Origin: Microvelia longipes | Lineage: Eukaryota; Arthropoda; Insecta; Hemiptera; Veliidae | NCBI GenBank assembly: GCA_018340805.1 | Contig: JACMZG010001863.1 | Location: 28,291,717 to 28,355,716 of the forward strand | DNA: 64,000 nt | Direction: 5' to 3' | Shown here: positions 42,965-55,599 of the stretch, one piece after another | Layout: each line of letters opens with the position of its first letter | Numbering within the stretch: the stretch's first letter is position 1 | Made by a program: the position numbers and the translations under genes | The notes under the pieces: generated by a model | Databases searched by the model: none | Told to the model about the DNA's origin: nothing | What the model saw: only the letters and a program-made list of their open reading frames with translations

Positions 42965-43340
42965 TATCGAGTACTGGGGGTACCTTGGAACTTTTCCTCT
43001 CTAAATCGGATCGCTACCCTCATCCTGCACATAAACAATTTGCTAAATTTATACTGCAATTATTATTAATAACGAGTTTTTAATTTTTTGATAACTCAGT
43101 AAAATGACCGTATTATAGACTGAAAAAAATTATCTCCCGGGTAGCAGTACTAGGTTTAACTCTCTAGCATTAATACACTACGATGATAACAGACGAGGGA
43201 AATAAGATTATATCAGACACACACACTCACCCATACAGACTGACAACTTTGTGAAAACCATACTTAAAATTACTTAAAAACACCTAAACTGGTAATTTTG
43301 TTGACAGCCCTCAGTTATATGTACGGTATAAATGAATAAA
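42965..43340 (-). repeat. Repeat A, minus-strand copy
   Basis: Read on the plus strand it goes from tail to head: GTACTGGGGGTACCTTGGAA and CGGATCGCTACCCTCATCCT. After an internal loss come CTCTAGCATTAATACACTAC, GATGATAACAGAC, ACTTTGTGAAAACCA, and GTACGGTATAAATGAATAAA. Confidence 0.65.
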
Positions 43341-43411
43341 AATGTGATAAACCAGATGATTTTTGAAATAAAATTTATTTCAACTACTTCTGCGTAATAA
43401 AGATCTGCATT

Positions 43412-43566
43412 AAGGCTTCTAGTGGTGACCATGTCAATTTAGATGAAGAAACCGACATTTCGCTTCCACTGTGGAGTTAGACATCGGGGATGAAAACACA
43501 GTGCTCTACAAAACTGAACAGAACTGAACTGAATCTACATTGACGCGGTCACCACCGGAAGACCTA
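43412..43566. mobile_element. Family L: about 155-bp MITE
   Basis: The ends AGGCTTCTAGTGGTGACCAT, GTCAATTTAGAT and ATCTACATTGACGCGGTCAC, CACCGGAAGACCT are inverted over about 31 bp with few mismatches. Flanking trinucleotides TTA / AAA could be a degenerate 3-bp duplication as in PIF/Harbinger MITEs, but this is uncertain. It is non-coding. Confidence 0.7.
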
Positions 43567-44805
43567 AATCTTCAAAACAATAACCGCGGAAGCCTACGCA
43601 GTTTATTATTCTGCATAGTGCGCATTTTCAATTTTCTTATAATCAGAACAATAAATAGACCAAAACGACAACATAATAACTGTATAAAAAGAAAAGTAAA
43701 TAACTTATTTTTCTCTTATTTTACTTTCTAATACTCTATTCATATAAACAAGGCCTATATAACAGACCCAATTATCAAGAAGCTATAACTATCGAACAAA
43801 CCTATTACTTCTATACGCGTAGTTGGTTATTTTTTTAGAAAAACCCTTCTTCTATTTACAACATTAATTCTACCCAGATTTATTCGATTCTCACATCCAT
43901 TTTACGATTTTCTTTTTTCCTATTGCACGCAATGTAAGAAAAAGAAAATTGCTTTTTGTATTAAAATCCTTTTTTAATACTGATTATTCTTTAGTCTTAA
44001 GTTGTAAAACGGAAATGATAATTTTGCAGGAAATGCCATTACAGTGAGTTTTTCTTTAGCATTTTTACATATTAGTTATCTCGTATGATCGTTAGGATCG
44101 AAGTTTAAAAAAACATTATATTACAAATTATTAACTCTTTAACCTTTAATATTTTTTGTGTACACTTTATTTTTGTTGTTTATTTTTTTCACGATTTCTT
44201 TAAACCAAACAAAACTATTAAAATAAACTGTTTGGAACATAAGATGGACGGAAATTATAAAAATAATGTGCACATCTTTGATTATTGCCGCTTGGTTTGA
44301 TTGAGTTTTGAAATTATCCAGTTTATATTTTAAACCTTTTTCTTAAAAACGTAATAATAATGCTAATATTTTTGAAATAGTATTGTGTAAAATTGTTTAC
44401 AGAATACAATGATGTCAGTGCTAAGCAAGACCAGCAGAAGTAAGATTAATTGACGGATAAGAATATGTAATTGTTTTAAGGTTTTCTGTTTCCTTTTGTC
44501 TTACGACCCTAACTAATTTAACTACAAAGATCTTTTTAATGTTTGTATTTAATAGTTTTCTAAAATACTATAAACATTAAACCTGCAGATGCAGATACTA
44601 CTTCACATAGAGGTTCAATATGTAATTCAAATTTAAATAGTTTAGATAAATATTTTCTTTTCTTGATAAAGGTTGATGTGCTTATTCACCAAAACAATAG
44701 AGGTCACAGGCTCCATGAGGTAGATTTTTGTGCTAAATTTCGTCTAGGTCTAAGAAAGTCTTCATGAGTACTCGTCAAAGAACAAAGTATTTATATAAAA
44801 AAACT
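43567..44805. other. AT-rich DNA, nothing recognised
   Basis: No exon-like frame, repeat or transposon end supported. Confidence 0.5.
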
Positions 44806-44806
44806 C

Positions 44807-44810
<4 letters not shown>

Positions 44811-44879
<69 letters not shown>

Positions 44880-44895
44880 GTGTGTGTGTGTGTAT
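44811..44895. repeat. (AT)n(TG)n microsatellite
   Basis: About 60 bp of AT repeats followed by TGTGTGTGG TGTGTGTGTG. Confidence 0.95.
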
Positions 44896-45090
44896 ACCAG
44901 AAACGTGGTCATGGACTTAAATTTAAAATGGTCTCTACTCTTAGTAAGCTAACTCTAGCTTTTACTAACTATTATCCAAATCTGGTAATTTTGTCCCCAC
45001 TTTTGATTCTTTTAAAAGTTAAATTGAAGCATACTAATATTAACTGTTTAGGTTATTAACCACATCAAGTTCTTAAGAAATTGATACTAA

Positions 45091-45310
45091 TATCGCCGTG
45101 CTGATATTTTTGAAACCAAGAAAATATTTATTATTTTAAGATTTTACCTTAACTTTCAGCGGAAAGTTAAGGGCGCTAACTTTTCTTGTGTTGGTCTAGT
45201 TTTAGTACTGAGAAAAATCAATGGTGTTTTAACCTTTCAACCCTTTTATATTAATTTGAATAAATTAACCTAGGGTCAGTGCTTTCTTCCAAAAGAATTT
45301 AAATATATGA
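45091..45310 (+). pseudogene. Possible Ty3/Gypsy reverse transcriptase scrap
   Basis: An ATG-less frame open for 60 codons contains GANFSCVGLVLVLRKINGVL, followed by TFQPFYINLNKLT. This resembles the first conserved block of LTR-retrotransposon reverse transcriptases (SP..SPVVLVRKKDG..RFCIDYR.LNKLT): VLV.RK.NG, F, Y and LNKLT are in register. After a TAG, FLPKEFKYMI could be the following PLP..D block. It is one short, decayed match, so chance is possible. A hairpin CTTAACTTTC / GGAAAGTTAAG lies just upstream at 45149-45171. Confidence 0.3.
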
Positions 45311-46374
45311 TCTTTTATAGTATTATTTATTATAATTTTTATTTAATATTTTTCTTATGAGCTAATCTTTAAGTGCCTCGGCTTATCACTGAATTATAAC
45401 TTAGTAGTTTTTAATATTGTCATTAAATGCTATATTTTTTGTACTTTTGAGACTGTTATTTTGTTGCAAGGTATTGCTGTATAAAAGTGAAAAAAATAGA
45501 ATTTTATATTAACTAATGTGTCGTCACAATTTTGCTAAATTCTACTTTGTATCTTTTAGTATAATGTATTGTATACATTTAATTTAAACATTTTCTTTTA
45601 AATTAATATAATTGAATTAAAATAATTTGATTAGGCGCGCAATTTTCGATGACAACATCTTAAATTTTGTTGGTATATGTTGCCTAGTGTAAACTCATAT
45701 TGAAGTCATGAAAAGTTTGTTTTTTATTTAAATAAATTAATTATATATCAATATAAAATTTTACGATAAAATTGTAAAGTTGTAAGTTTATTGTAGAAAG
45801 TTTTGTTCCTTATTATCCAAATTTATCTAAAAAAGTAAATAAAAACTTTTATAATTTTAGCTAAGTATATAAGAGTTTACTTATTGACCTTCCTCGTAAA
45901 TGAAGCCATCCCTTAGTATTAAGATATTTATGACCATTTTCCTTTCCATTCTTTACTTAACATATTTTTTAAAGTTTTGTTAGGAAAACTTCTCTCTGTC
46001 TTAATATTTAATGTTTGAATATTAAGTCTTCAGTGTAACTAAAGTTTTCTTTTGACGCCATTACAGATATAATTTATAAAAATCAATTTCTTAATATTTA
46101 GGATTAGAGTTAAAGAATTAAGAGATTATTTACTCTTTAATATGATTCACTCTTCCCTTTTCTTAAGTTATTTGTTATGCATGACTTATTAATAAATAAT
46201 TCAATTTTATTAATAAATATATTTTTGTTTCAGGTGCGTATCATGTTCTTATATTTTATAATCATCTTTTCATCAGCAATTAACGAAACACTGTTAGCTG
46301 AGTAGGTTAGTATAATTGTGCATTCATTACTGTAGAGAATTTTTTTTAAAAAAAGCTTATTATTTTTTCTTCAT
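45311..46374. other. AT-rich DNA, nothing recognised
   Basis: No supported feature. Confidence 0.5.
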
Positions 46375-46470
46375 TGTAAAAAAAAGTATTGTGTTTGCCC
46401 AAATACTTCGAAATTGGGATTTCACCCTTATCATCCGTTACACGTTTCAGATTTATTTTTACTCATCTTC
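46375..46470 (+). repeat. Repeat A, head fragment
   Basis: AAAAAGTATTGTGTTTGCCC, CGAAATTGGGATTTCACCCT and TATCCGTTACACGTTTCAGA match the reference head after its hairpin. Confidence 0.55.
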
Positions 46471-46563
46471 TATTGAAGGTTTTCAGTAGTTATTTGTCTA
46501 ACTTGGCAGGAAATGGAATCCCAAAAAAACACATGCGTGTAAAAAAAGAGCCTAGTAGCTTAA

Positions 46564-46743
46564 AAAGTCGTTAGATCATTGAATAATCCAAGTCGTAGGT
46601 TCCCATTAATACTTGTAAATATATGGGGTCTTGGCGGTTTCACTTTATGCCTTGGCCATTACGCAGCACACACAGAAATCCATAAAAAGCTTCAACGCGT
46701 CCAAATAAAACTCTCGATATTTAGTTTCGGTTTGCTCTACTAG
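46564..46743 (+). pseudogene. Jockey-type LINE reverse transcriptase fragment
   Basis: An ATG-less frame of 59 codons reads LILVNIWGLGGFTLCLGHYA, then AHTEIHKKLQRVQIKLSIFS, FGLLY and a stop. This fits the thumb region of non-LTR reverse transcriptases, where a YG..VW motif is followed about 20 residues later by HI..LQRVQ.KFLR. It has mixed codon use unlike the neighbours. It abuts repeat E copy 2. The alignment is by eye and short. Confidence 0.4.
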
Positions 46744-46804
46744 GTAGCACTAGTTGTCAACATTTTTCTTTATACGTGAAATTGAAGTTTGGATTACCTT
46801 TCAA

Positions 46805-47345
46805 CTTAGGTAGAACATATTCGGTAGAAGGCAAATGTGAAATTTTGACAATTTTTCATTTATTTTCATATATCAACAATTATCTATATACCAAATTTTA
46901 AGTGTCTGCGATTGCTGAAAATGCTTTAGAATTTTGATGAGTGAGTGAGTATCAAAACTGCCTAACTTTGAGTCATTATGAATAGTTTAATGTATGAAAT
47001 TTGGTAGAATGGGTCAGCTAAACAAGATCCTTCAGTTAATATTAAAATTACGTTTTTTAATGTCCTTAATAAAAAGATAAAAGAGGGTAAAAATAGCCTC
47101 GAGATGTTTCCTGTAATGGATGGTACACCAGTGACCGCTAGATTTGTCGGGGCACTGCTGTGCCCCCAAATATTACTAACTTGTCTAAAATTTTGCCCCT
47201 GAGCCGAAGGCGAGTTTAAGCCACAGAAATCACCCGCATAGGCGCAGCCGAGGCAGGCAAATTGCTGTGTTCGTGTCTGTAATCTTTCCCTTCCTAACTT
47301 AATTGATACAATATTTGATCTCTTCAGGCATGGGGGCACCGACTG
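46805..47345 (+). repeat. Repeat E copy 2
   Basis: TAGGTAGAACATATTCGGTA, TAAGTGTCTGCGATTGCTGA, TTTTGATGAGTGAGTGAGTA, GAATGGGTCAGCTAAACAAG and CAGTGACCGCTAGATTTGTC parallel copy 1. It then extends further with GAGCCGAAGGCGAGTTTAAG and GCATGGGGGCACCGACTGTC. The 125-codon minus frame lies wholly inside this repeat and shows no domain. Confidence 0.65.
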
Positions 47346-49200
47346 TCAAAAATTGAAAATAAAATATTTCGCTAAATAATTTCTTTTGAATAAATTCTGA
47401 GTAAATAGGTCGGACCTCCGTTTAAAAAATGTAGGATCCTAAACCCCAAGAAAACTTTTATAAAAATGGTAAAACTTGTGGAGGGGGCTTCCCAACACTT
47501 CTGTAATTAGTAGCCTCGATATTAAGAATTTCCGACCCCAAAATAAATGATAAACTATAATGTTTACAAAAAACCACGTACTAACTTACTTTACCAGCCT
47601 TGGCTGGAAAATGCTATTTCCCAGCCAAGAGAATTGAGAGATATTTAAATATATTAAATATCTCTACATATTTACTATATTATTTAGCCCTACCTATGTA
47701 TTTAACTCCCTGGGCTGGTTAAGTAGCTATCATTCCAACACTAACCTTTTTTTAGAAACCTGGGAAATGTTATTTCCTGTCCTAAAATTAGTTCAGTAAT
47801 GCTTCATTTCCTTTGTTGGATGGAAACTGCTAAAAGTAAATCCTCTAGGCTGAGTACTTAAATGATCTTCTTAATTAGCTAATCAAATATATATTGGCTA
47901 TGTTGCTTTATCATTAACCTGTTCTATTCGTATATGATTATATGTTTTTGAGCTATAATTAGATCGACAGAAACTTTGTAAAATATCAAAGTCAGGAAGT
48001 GAGTTTATCATAGAAGGGCTAAAAGAATCTCTGTTATCTAGAAAGTTTGGGCCGCTAGGGCTACCATACCAGAAATGTTTTGAAAATTTTCATAAAACTT
48101 TTATCAAGTTCCTTCATTAACCTCATCAAAACGTTATCTTTAAACTTTTAGATGACTTAATTTAAACACAGGATTAAAATTGAACTTTTTTCTCCTATCA
48201 CTTTTAGTTAACCAAATATAACACTGAAATCCAAAAGTTTTTAGTTATTAAAAGAAAGCAATTAATAACGAGATAAGGAAGTAAGGCTGTGAATTTTAGT
48301 CTATTATTAGATTATAGATATAACGAGTAAAGGTCTGTTTAGACTTAATTTTCACTAGACTAAGTTATTTAGATCTAAAAGTAAAAACTTTACGATAAAA
48401 ATAGATTGAGCTATTAAAAAGTCTTTATTTTTATGTCATCCTTATATTTTAATAAAAGTTTATATTACCTGTTCCAACAAATTTTTGTTTTGGCTCCGAT
48501 AAAATTCAGTAAACATTATTTGTAATTGATAACTCTCACGTCTTGGTAATGAGTATGCAATTTTTTTTTCTTTAGTATTTACGTACATTAATGATTTCAT
48601 GGCTCGCACTCTGTACTACTGTGTAACTTATGTGAAAATAAATGAGTTAAGTTGTAGAGTAATGTACTCTACTTACTTGATGTTAAAGTATTTGTTAAGC
48701 TGCAAGTGGTGCAAGAGTCCCTATGTACGGTACACAAAGCTTAAACTATTAACCTTTAACTAGTGGACGGGTGTCGGGTTAAAGAAAGCAAAAAAACAGC
48801 TTCACCTCACAAGTCAAGGATACTAAAACCTATATATACTTATATCTGTAGAAGGGGTGCAATGCGCAGTGTGGGCGCATTACTAACTCACCTTCCTAAG
48901 CGGATCCCACTCACCCTGGCGCAATATTATACCTTCTAGCGCAATGACTTGAAGACAAACTTAAACAGATCCAGGGCTCCTCAATATTGTGTAATATTAT
49001 GACGAGTCACGAGCGTTCATTTTCACGTTTAATAGTACACTTTGAAAAAACCTTCTTTGGATCTTTTGGATTCACGAAGATCACTATAGAGACTTGAATT
49101 ACATACTGATTTATAGTATATATTGGACCGATATCAGGGTCAACCTATATTACATTGAGTTATTTTTAAATTGAAGTATTACTTTAAATATTTTTTAATT
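47346..49200. other. No confident gene; hairpins and two odd frames
   Basis: CTTGGCTGG / CCAGCCAAG (47599-47629) is a perfect 9-bp-arm hairpin, with related GGAAATG.TATTTCC phrases repeated up to 47840. An ATG-less frame ending at 48117 reads EGLKESLLSRKFGPLGLPYQ. On the minus strand near 48892-48964, EGIILRQGEWDPLRK ends at a GTGAGT donor. Neither was assigned. Confidence 0.35.
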
Positions 49201-49204
49201 AATA

Positions 49205-49560
49205 TAATTTTTACTTTCACATTTATACTGTATAGGTACATCGGAAAAATATAGATTTTTCCTAAAGTACACTATGTAATACACTAGTGTAGAAATCCAA
49301 AATCGAGATTTCATCTAAATTATCCGTTTTAGATATTTTAAGACCCTGTAAGGAATTTTTCTAAGCTTTTATAAGTTGGTCTTTCTAAATATTTATACAA
49401 GTATTGATAGCACAACGTCATTGATAAAAAATCATAAAGCATCGTAAAATTAAGGGATCTATTTGAAAATTAGCTCCTTTGCAGCTTTACCGAAGACTGC
49501 ATACCAAGTTACAGTTCATTATGCCAAGTTTCATCTGTTGTAGTTATAGTTAGGTTTTTT
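49205..49560 (+). repeat. Repeat A, diverged copy
   Basis: TTTTTACTTTCACATTTATA, CTGTATAGGTACATCGGAAA, AATCGAGATTTCATC, AATTATCCGTTTTAGATATT and, after a gap, CATACCAAGTTACAG and CAAGTTTCATCTG follow the order of the reference. A 22-bp ACACTATG..ACACTAGTGT insertion splits the head. Confidence 0.55.
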
Positions 49561-49612
49561 ATGATTAAATTAGTTTTGCCTAGTAGCATTTATACCATAC
49601 TTGTCATACTAC

Positions 49613-49870
49613 TGTACAGGTTAGACCAAAAGTCTCTCCCCATCTGAACTTTTGAACCGTGAGACTAACTTAATTAAACTTAGGATACTTTTTGGTGAAA
49701 AGAGAACTTCTTTTTGGTGGTATGGTAACTTCGGGTGTCCCATACCCATGCTACACTGGATTTTCCAAGAAAATATGTTAATTAGATGGTAAAATATTAT
49801 TGGTTTTTTTTGGTTTTTAGGTATGAATACAAGAAATTTTGCCCCTTCCATATAATTTGTCAAAGACAGT
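49613..49870. mobile_element. Possible mariner-type end fragment
   Basis: TACAGGTTAGACCAAAAGTC, TCTCCCC resembles mariner termini (a TA followed by CAGGT....CAAAAGT). The far inverted end was not found in the next few hundred bases. The 80-codon minus frame has no transposase motif. Confidence 0.25.
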
Positions 49871-51230
49871 TATTGTTGCGGGAATAAGTGCCTAAATGTA
49901 AAAATTAAACATTTTAATTCAAAACTGAAGCTTAAATATTGACATTAAAATAAAAGAATTTCCCAAGAGTAAAAATGCCTTTCTTTGGCCCAAGAACACC
50001 AATCATTCATTAGATTAATATAAAAATACTACAATTAATTTTCAAGTGAAACAAAAACCCTTCATCATCATCTTTATTTCTTGTAGTTCGTAGTAAAAAT
50101 TGATTACAACTTAATTTTTCGTAAGCCTATGTTAAAATATCATTAATCATATTTCAAACTAATGATTTTTAGTTTCCAAATGAAGTTATCGTGAGCGATT
50201 TGTTTTACTAATGTATTTATGTGTATGTTACTATAACACGTATCATATTACTAAAACAAATGGTAATTAAAAATCAATAATCTTTTAGTAATTAATACTT
50301 AGGTAATTAAGTATTTCACGGACCTGTTGCATGATGTAAAAACAACCTAGTTTCTTAACAAGTTCAATATCTTAACAAAATTATGAAATCTGTTATGTCA
50401 CCAGTTATTAATCTATATTGTTGTAATAGTTTATAAAGGTTTTCCTTTTAGGATATGAGTCAGGTTATATCCGGGGAGTACATAAAGTATAAGCGTTTAT
50501 TATGCAGGATGTATAATACTGAACACCTACTAACAAAGTTGAATGATTAAGTATACAACTTTGGTCTTTAGTCGGTAAAACTGTAGTTAGATGTAACAAG
50601 TTTTAAATATTAAATAGATTTTCATCTTTAGTAGTCCAATCTATTCCTGGTAAGGATTTTACATTAAAAGGATGTCTTAGTCCTTTGAATTTCATTATTT
50701 ATAGTTTAATGAAACTTCTTTGTTAATTTATTCATTTCATGTTAAATTTTCTTTTCCTTGAATAAAACTTTTTCTATTTTCGAAATGGATCTTAAACGCG
50801 AACATTTGTTTGAGTAAAAAATTGGGCTAGGTATTTTTTAGTTTTCTATACAGGAATAAGTCTTACTTATTCTGAGCAATATTATTTAGTACCCTTTAAC
50901 AAAAACATTATGTTTTAATTAAAAGGCTTTACTGAACTGTATAAAACTATTGCTCGTTGCAATAGCTACTCCTATAGTCGTAACAATAATTGGTTGCTGG
51001 TTACAACTGCTATTGCTTGTTGGGACTAGTTCTTGCTATTATTATAGTTAATGCTAATAATAAGTTCACTCAGTATTGCCAACTTCCTTTAAATAAAAAT
51101 ATGGTTTTATTCATCTTAGTCTTATTTAAAAATGCATTCATAAAAAAATTAATATCTAATTAATTTAAAGTCTTAACAAAATTCAAGATTTTGAATTTTG
51201 AAAATTTTTAGAATCATATATTGCTTGTAA
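49871..51230. other. AT-rich DNA, nothing recognised
   Basis: No supported feature. Confidence 0.5.
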
Positions 51231-51234
51231 AATA

Positions 51235-51660
<426 letters not shown>

Positions 51661-51751
51661 TATCTTGACATGCATTTTAAATCTATTTATATTTTTTAAT
51701 ATGATTAACCTAAATAGACATTTTAATAACATAATTTTTTGATATACATTG

Positions 51752-51860
51752 CAGAAGTTTTTCAAACTATGGAGACAGTCAGTGTCACTTAGTAGGGGTC
51801 ACAAAAGGTTAAGGAAGAGTGGGCGTGGTTAAAAGTATAGTGGGAGGAGTTATAACTTAT
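51752..51860. mobile_element. hAT terminus fragment
   Basis: CAGAAGTTTTTCAAACTATG, GAGACAGTCAGTGTCACTTA, GTAGGGGTCAC is the familiar hAT (Charlie-like) left-end pattern. A matching right end was not identified. G/C-run patches at 51990-52070 might belong to it. Confidence 0.45.
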
Positions 51861-54115
51861 TTTTAAGTATTTTAATGTCAAATAATAATTTTAACAAAAC
51901 TTACATATAAGAAGGGGTAAAAGATAGATTTAAGTAAATGGAATTGTTTATATTCTTTAATAATAAAGACTAGTGATATTAAGGAAAGGGGTAACTTCCC
52001 CCCGTCAAATAGTTATAACACGCGATACACCATGTGTCCCCCTGTTTTTCTCCCCCCCCCCTATGTTTAGGGGTTGCGTGCTCTTTAAAAGACTTTTCAG
52101 GAAAACCGCCGAGACTTCCTTTTCTATCTATCTATGTGCTGTGTTAGACTCAGTGAAATCTACTTCTTTAAATCTAAAGAAACATTTTCCCTTTCTATTT
52201 ATTAAGGAAAATCCGGTCGTGTTGTCACTTAAAATGTAGAATTTATTTTAATTATTTTCATAAATGTTTGGCTTTCAAATAAAAGTGTGTGTGATTTTTT
52301 GAATTAATTGAATTTTAATTATTTTTCTTTTCTCGCATACTAAAAAAAATATTTCTATCAATATTAAAGATACTTATTTATACCGTAAATTCTGCCAGTT
52401 TATTAAATTTATTAAGTCATTTATTATATTTATTAAGTCTTTAACAATGGCTATTATTTTACAAACAATCATTTATAAAAAGAATAATTAATCCCAAAAT
52501 CAAACTAAATTTAATTTATTATATTAAATTATTGCTTTACTTAATAAGAACTAAAGAGTAAGTCTCTTATTATGTTGCTTTGTATTTTAATGAGTAAATA
52601 TCCATCTTGCTAGTGGTAACATAAAATAAAAAAAGGTTTTTTTAATTATTGTCAAATACATTCTGACTGAATTATAATTTCTTTAATTATTTTTTTATAT
52701 GCTTGAATTTTAAATTATTAAAAAAGAGAATTTTAACTGAGCCTGGGAAATCATTATTTTAGTAAAGCCAATGTGAATTGTTTCCTTTAATTATTTTCTC
52801 TTTCATCTTTGTATAAGGTATTTTCCCATTTTTTTTAACGAACAACACTAATAACTGAGTTATTAAAATTTTGATTTGATCGTTAATAAGAATGTAGCCA
52901 TGCTTATAAAAAGTAAAAGAAAATGTGCGTGTCGTGGTAACGAAAAGATAGGAATCGATATTCATATTTTTCTTTAGTTAAAAAACGAAACCAGAATACA
53001 GTGTGGAGACATCAGCATTGGTCGTTAAAATTTCCACCCTGCTTCCAGCAAAGATGAAATATAAGGTTGTTCTCATAATAATATATTTTTTTAATATTAT
53101 TTTACTGTAGTTTATCAGTTGAAGGTAATTGACGTCCATTTCTTTATAGACAATTCCTGAATTGTATTTTATTTTGTAATTTTGTTTTATAATAATTTTT
53201 GCACTACTTTTAGTTTTTTTTTGTAAAAATTTCGATTAATTTTAACTAAATCTCAACTAATAATAAATAAATGCTTTATTACATATTACAAAAAAACCAA
53301 TTGTTTAATAAGGAAAGCATATGGATTAACCTTGGGGGAGAGTTGGCAATTTATAATATTACATGAAAGAAAAAAAGTATATGCAATGAAAGAACTAAGA
53401 ATAGAGCGAAAAAAATAAAGGAAAAAAACATGTGAATCTTAACAAAAACTTCCTTAATCCTATTTTAAATTACATATAATACCAAGTTGTTGCTTTGTTT
53501 TTTTTTTTATTAATTTTAGATTTGCTTATATGCTTGAAATTTAATTTATTAACAAATGTGGCTTAATTTATATTAAAGTATTTTATTAAACATAAATATA
53601 ACTTATGTTATAGAAAATACCGAGATTTTATGTCTTCAAGTTATATTTAAATCTCAACTATATTTTGTGGGTATAGCACAATAATCTTAAATTTCATTAA
53701 TGGTCCGCGCCCTTAAAACTCCCTTCTCTTTCCTTTTTCATTAAAAATACGTTTCTTATTTAGCATATAAAACGTTCACATAAGATTTTCATAACACTAT
53801 TTGTAATGTTTTAGTGATAGTATATATTTATGTATCATTAATTCTTGCTACTAAATTGAAGGTTAGACTAAATAGTAAATTAATATGACAAATTAGATTT
53901 ATTATGCATTCAAAATTAGCTTTTCTATTCCAGATAAATAAGTCCTATAAATAAGTCCTATAAATATAATGCAATTTATTTTCTCAAGTTTATAGTTTAT
54001 AACTAAAAAAAGTTCTTCTAGCCTAACTAATGTTAGACTGTCTAAACTCATCTTAAAAGCAAAGCATATTTGATGGCTTATCTAGTAGAAGGCCTTTTTC
54101 TTGCATTTTTTGGCG
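51861..54115. other. AT-rich DNA, one odd frame
   Basis: Around 52985-53070 an ATG-less frame reads KTKPEYSVETSALVVKISTL, LPAKMKYKV, of good composition but interrupted by TAA just upstream and unassigned. Nothing else is seen. Confidence 0.35.
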
Positions 54116-54119
54116 AATT

Positions 54120-54780
54120 TTCAAAACAAATGCCTACGAGGTGGCTCGTGTGGTAGAACGTGGACTTGGAGTATGACCAAAATCCGTTTCAGAGGTTCGT
54201 TTTACGAAAAAAAGGGTTTGTTAAACCGTATTCCATGTTTTTTTAGGTCGCTGAATCAAAAACCAGATTAGAATCAATACAAGGACTCAAAGTGTATGAG
54301 CCGCTCGCATTCGCAAGTTCGAATCTTGGTATCTGGGATATTTTTTTAATTATGATAATTACACAAGATAATTCTAGGGCTAAGGTCTGCAAAGCAAGCG
54401 ATTTTTTTTCTTTGATAAGCGAGCTTGCTTAAGTTTTAATATATGGTTTATAACCTGAGTACTAGCATCACAACTTGTCATTTAATTGTTTCGTAATGTG
54501 CTGACAATTAGCTTGAAAAGAGCTTTATAAGTGCGAATAGTGCTGTCCAGTTTCATTCTGGAATAATGATTATAGTTTTGTATAATCTTTGGGATAAATA
54601 TGCGCATTTCTTAAAAACTCTAAAAAAATTAAATCACAATTGTGATGTTACTTCTCTGGTTATAAGGCATATACTGGAAACTTAAGCAAAAAATGGATTG
54701 ATAAGCGCGATAGAAAGCATTTTAAAGTAAATTGGTCCGGTTTGCGTACCTCCGCGCCTGAATATTTATTTTATAATTAC
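54120..54780 (+). mobile_element. Repeat D copy 5 with the best tRNA-like head
   Basis: GAGGTGGCTCGTGTGGTAGA, ACGTGGAC at 54139 is an excellent tRNA A-box and D-arm. B-box-like GAGGTTCGTTTTACG (54197) and AAGTTCGAATCTTGG (54319) follow. The body starts near TCTAGGGCTAAGGTCTGCAA and ends with GGTTTGCGTACCTCCGCGCC. The interior has AGCAAAAAATGGATTGATAA. The 54230-54300 segment looks like an insertion in, or duplication of, the head. Confidence 0.65.
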
Positions 54781-55599
54781 ATTGAAGCGATTCTCACATA
54801 ATATCTTTATTTTTAGTCTGAATAAGATTTCTTATAGACCTGATTAAACGCGATAAAAAATACTGTTTATATAAACCTACATAGTGCACAGTATATTAAC
54901 AGAAATTCGCTGACACTATTATAAACTTATAACGTCCGCTCAGTAAAACGCACACATATGACATAATCTTTCATCATCACACATTATACGATTTTTAAAG
55001 ATATACGCCTGTTAGTGAAGGGTATTTAATATTTAGCTTGTATATCTAAAGAAGGCACACACGTGTCATAACGGCTCTATGAGCACGTATTCAGGCCTTT
55101 AATCCATGTAATTTCGCATGCCACTCATTCCTCTATTGAAAACTTTACCCATCACTCTATCATAATCTAAAACTTTTAATTCAATATCAAGTTTCAATCG
55201 GCTGCTTTGATTTTTATCCCCTCATTCTTTTTTTATCACTTTCAGTAATTTGTAAAAAAAACTAGATTGTTTTTTTCTGCAAAAAGAGGAGGACTGCAAA
55301 AACAATTACCCTTAATAGATCATTTATTTTATTTATATATATACGACAGAGCCATTTTACAAAAATTATGATATGATGTAATTTAAAACATTAAATATAA
55401 CAGAACAAATAATAAATTTGTACAAGAAAATATAAAAAAGAACATTTATTTAATAATTTTTAATAATTTTTTTTTAATAATACTAAGATTATTAAAAGTA
55501 ACAAAGCAAAATCTTTGAACTATAGCAAATAATTTTTGATTATCTTTAGGTAATAATTAAAAATAAAATAATAAAAAAAATAATCCAAGAGAAAAAAAT
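54781..55599. other. AT-rich DNA
   Basis: Includes CGACAGAGCCATTTTAC at 55344, a weak partial match to the Penelope terminus (GACAGAGCC). Nothing else is recognised. The poly-T/A tracts at 55440-55475 may mark the 3' side of the minus-strand LINE. Confidence 0.4.

Noticed and set aside
46962..47339. 125-codon minus-strand frame
   Set aside because: Lies wholly inside repeat E copy 2. The frame is not kept in copy 1 and no domain is visible.
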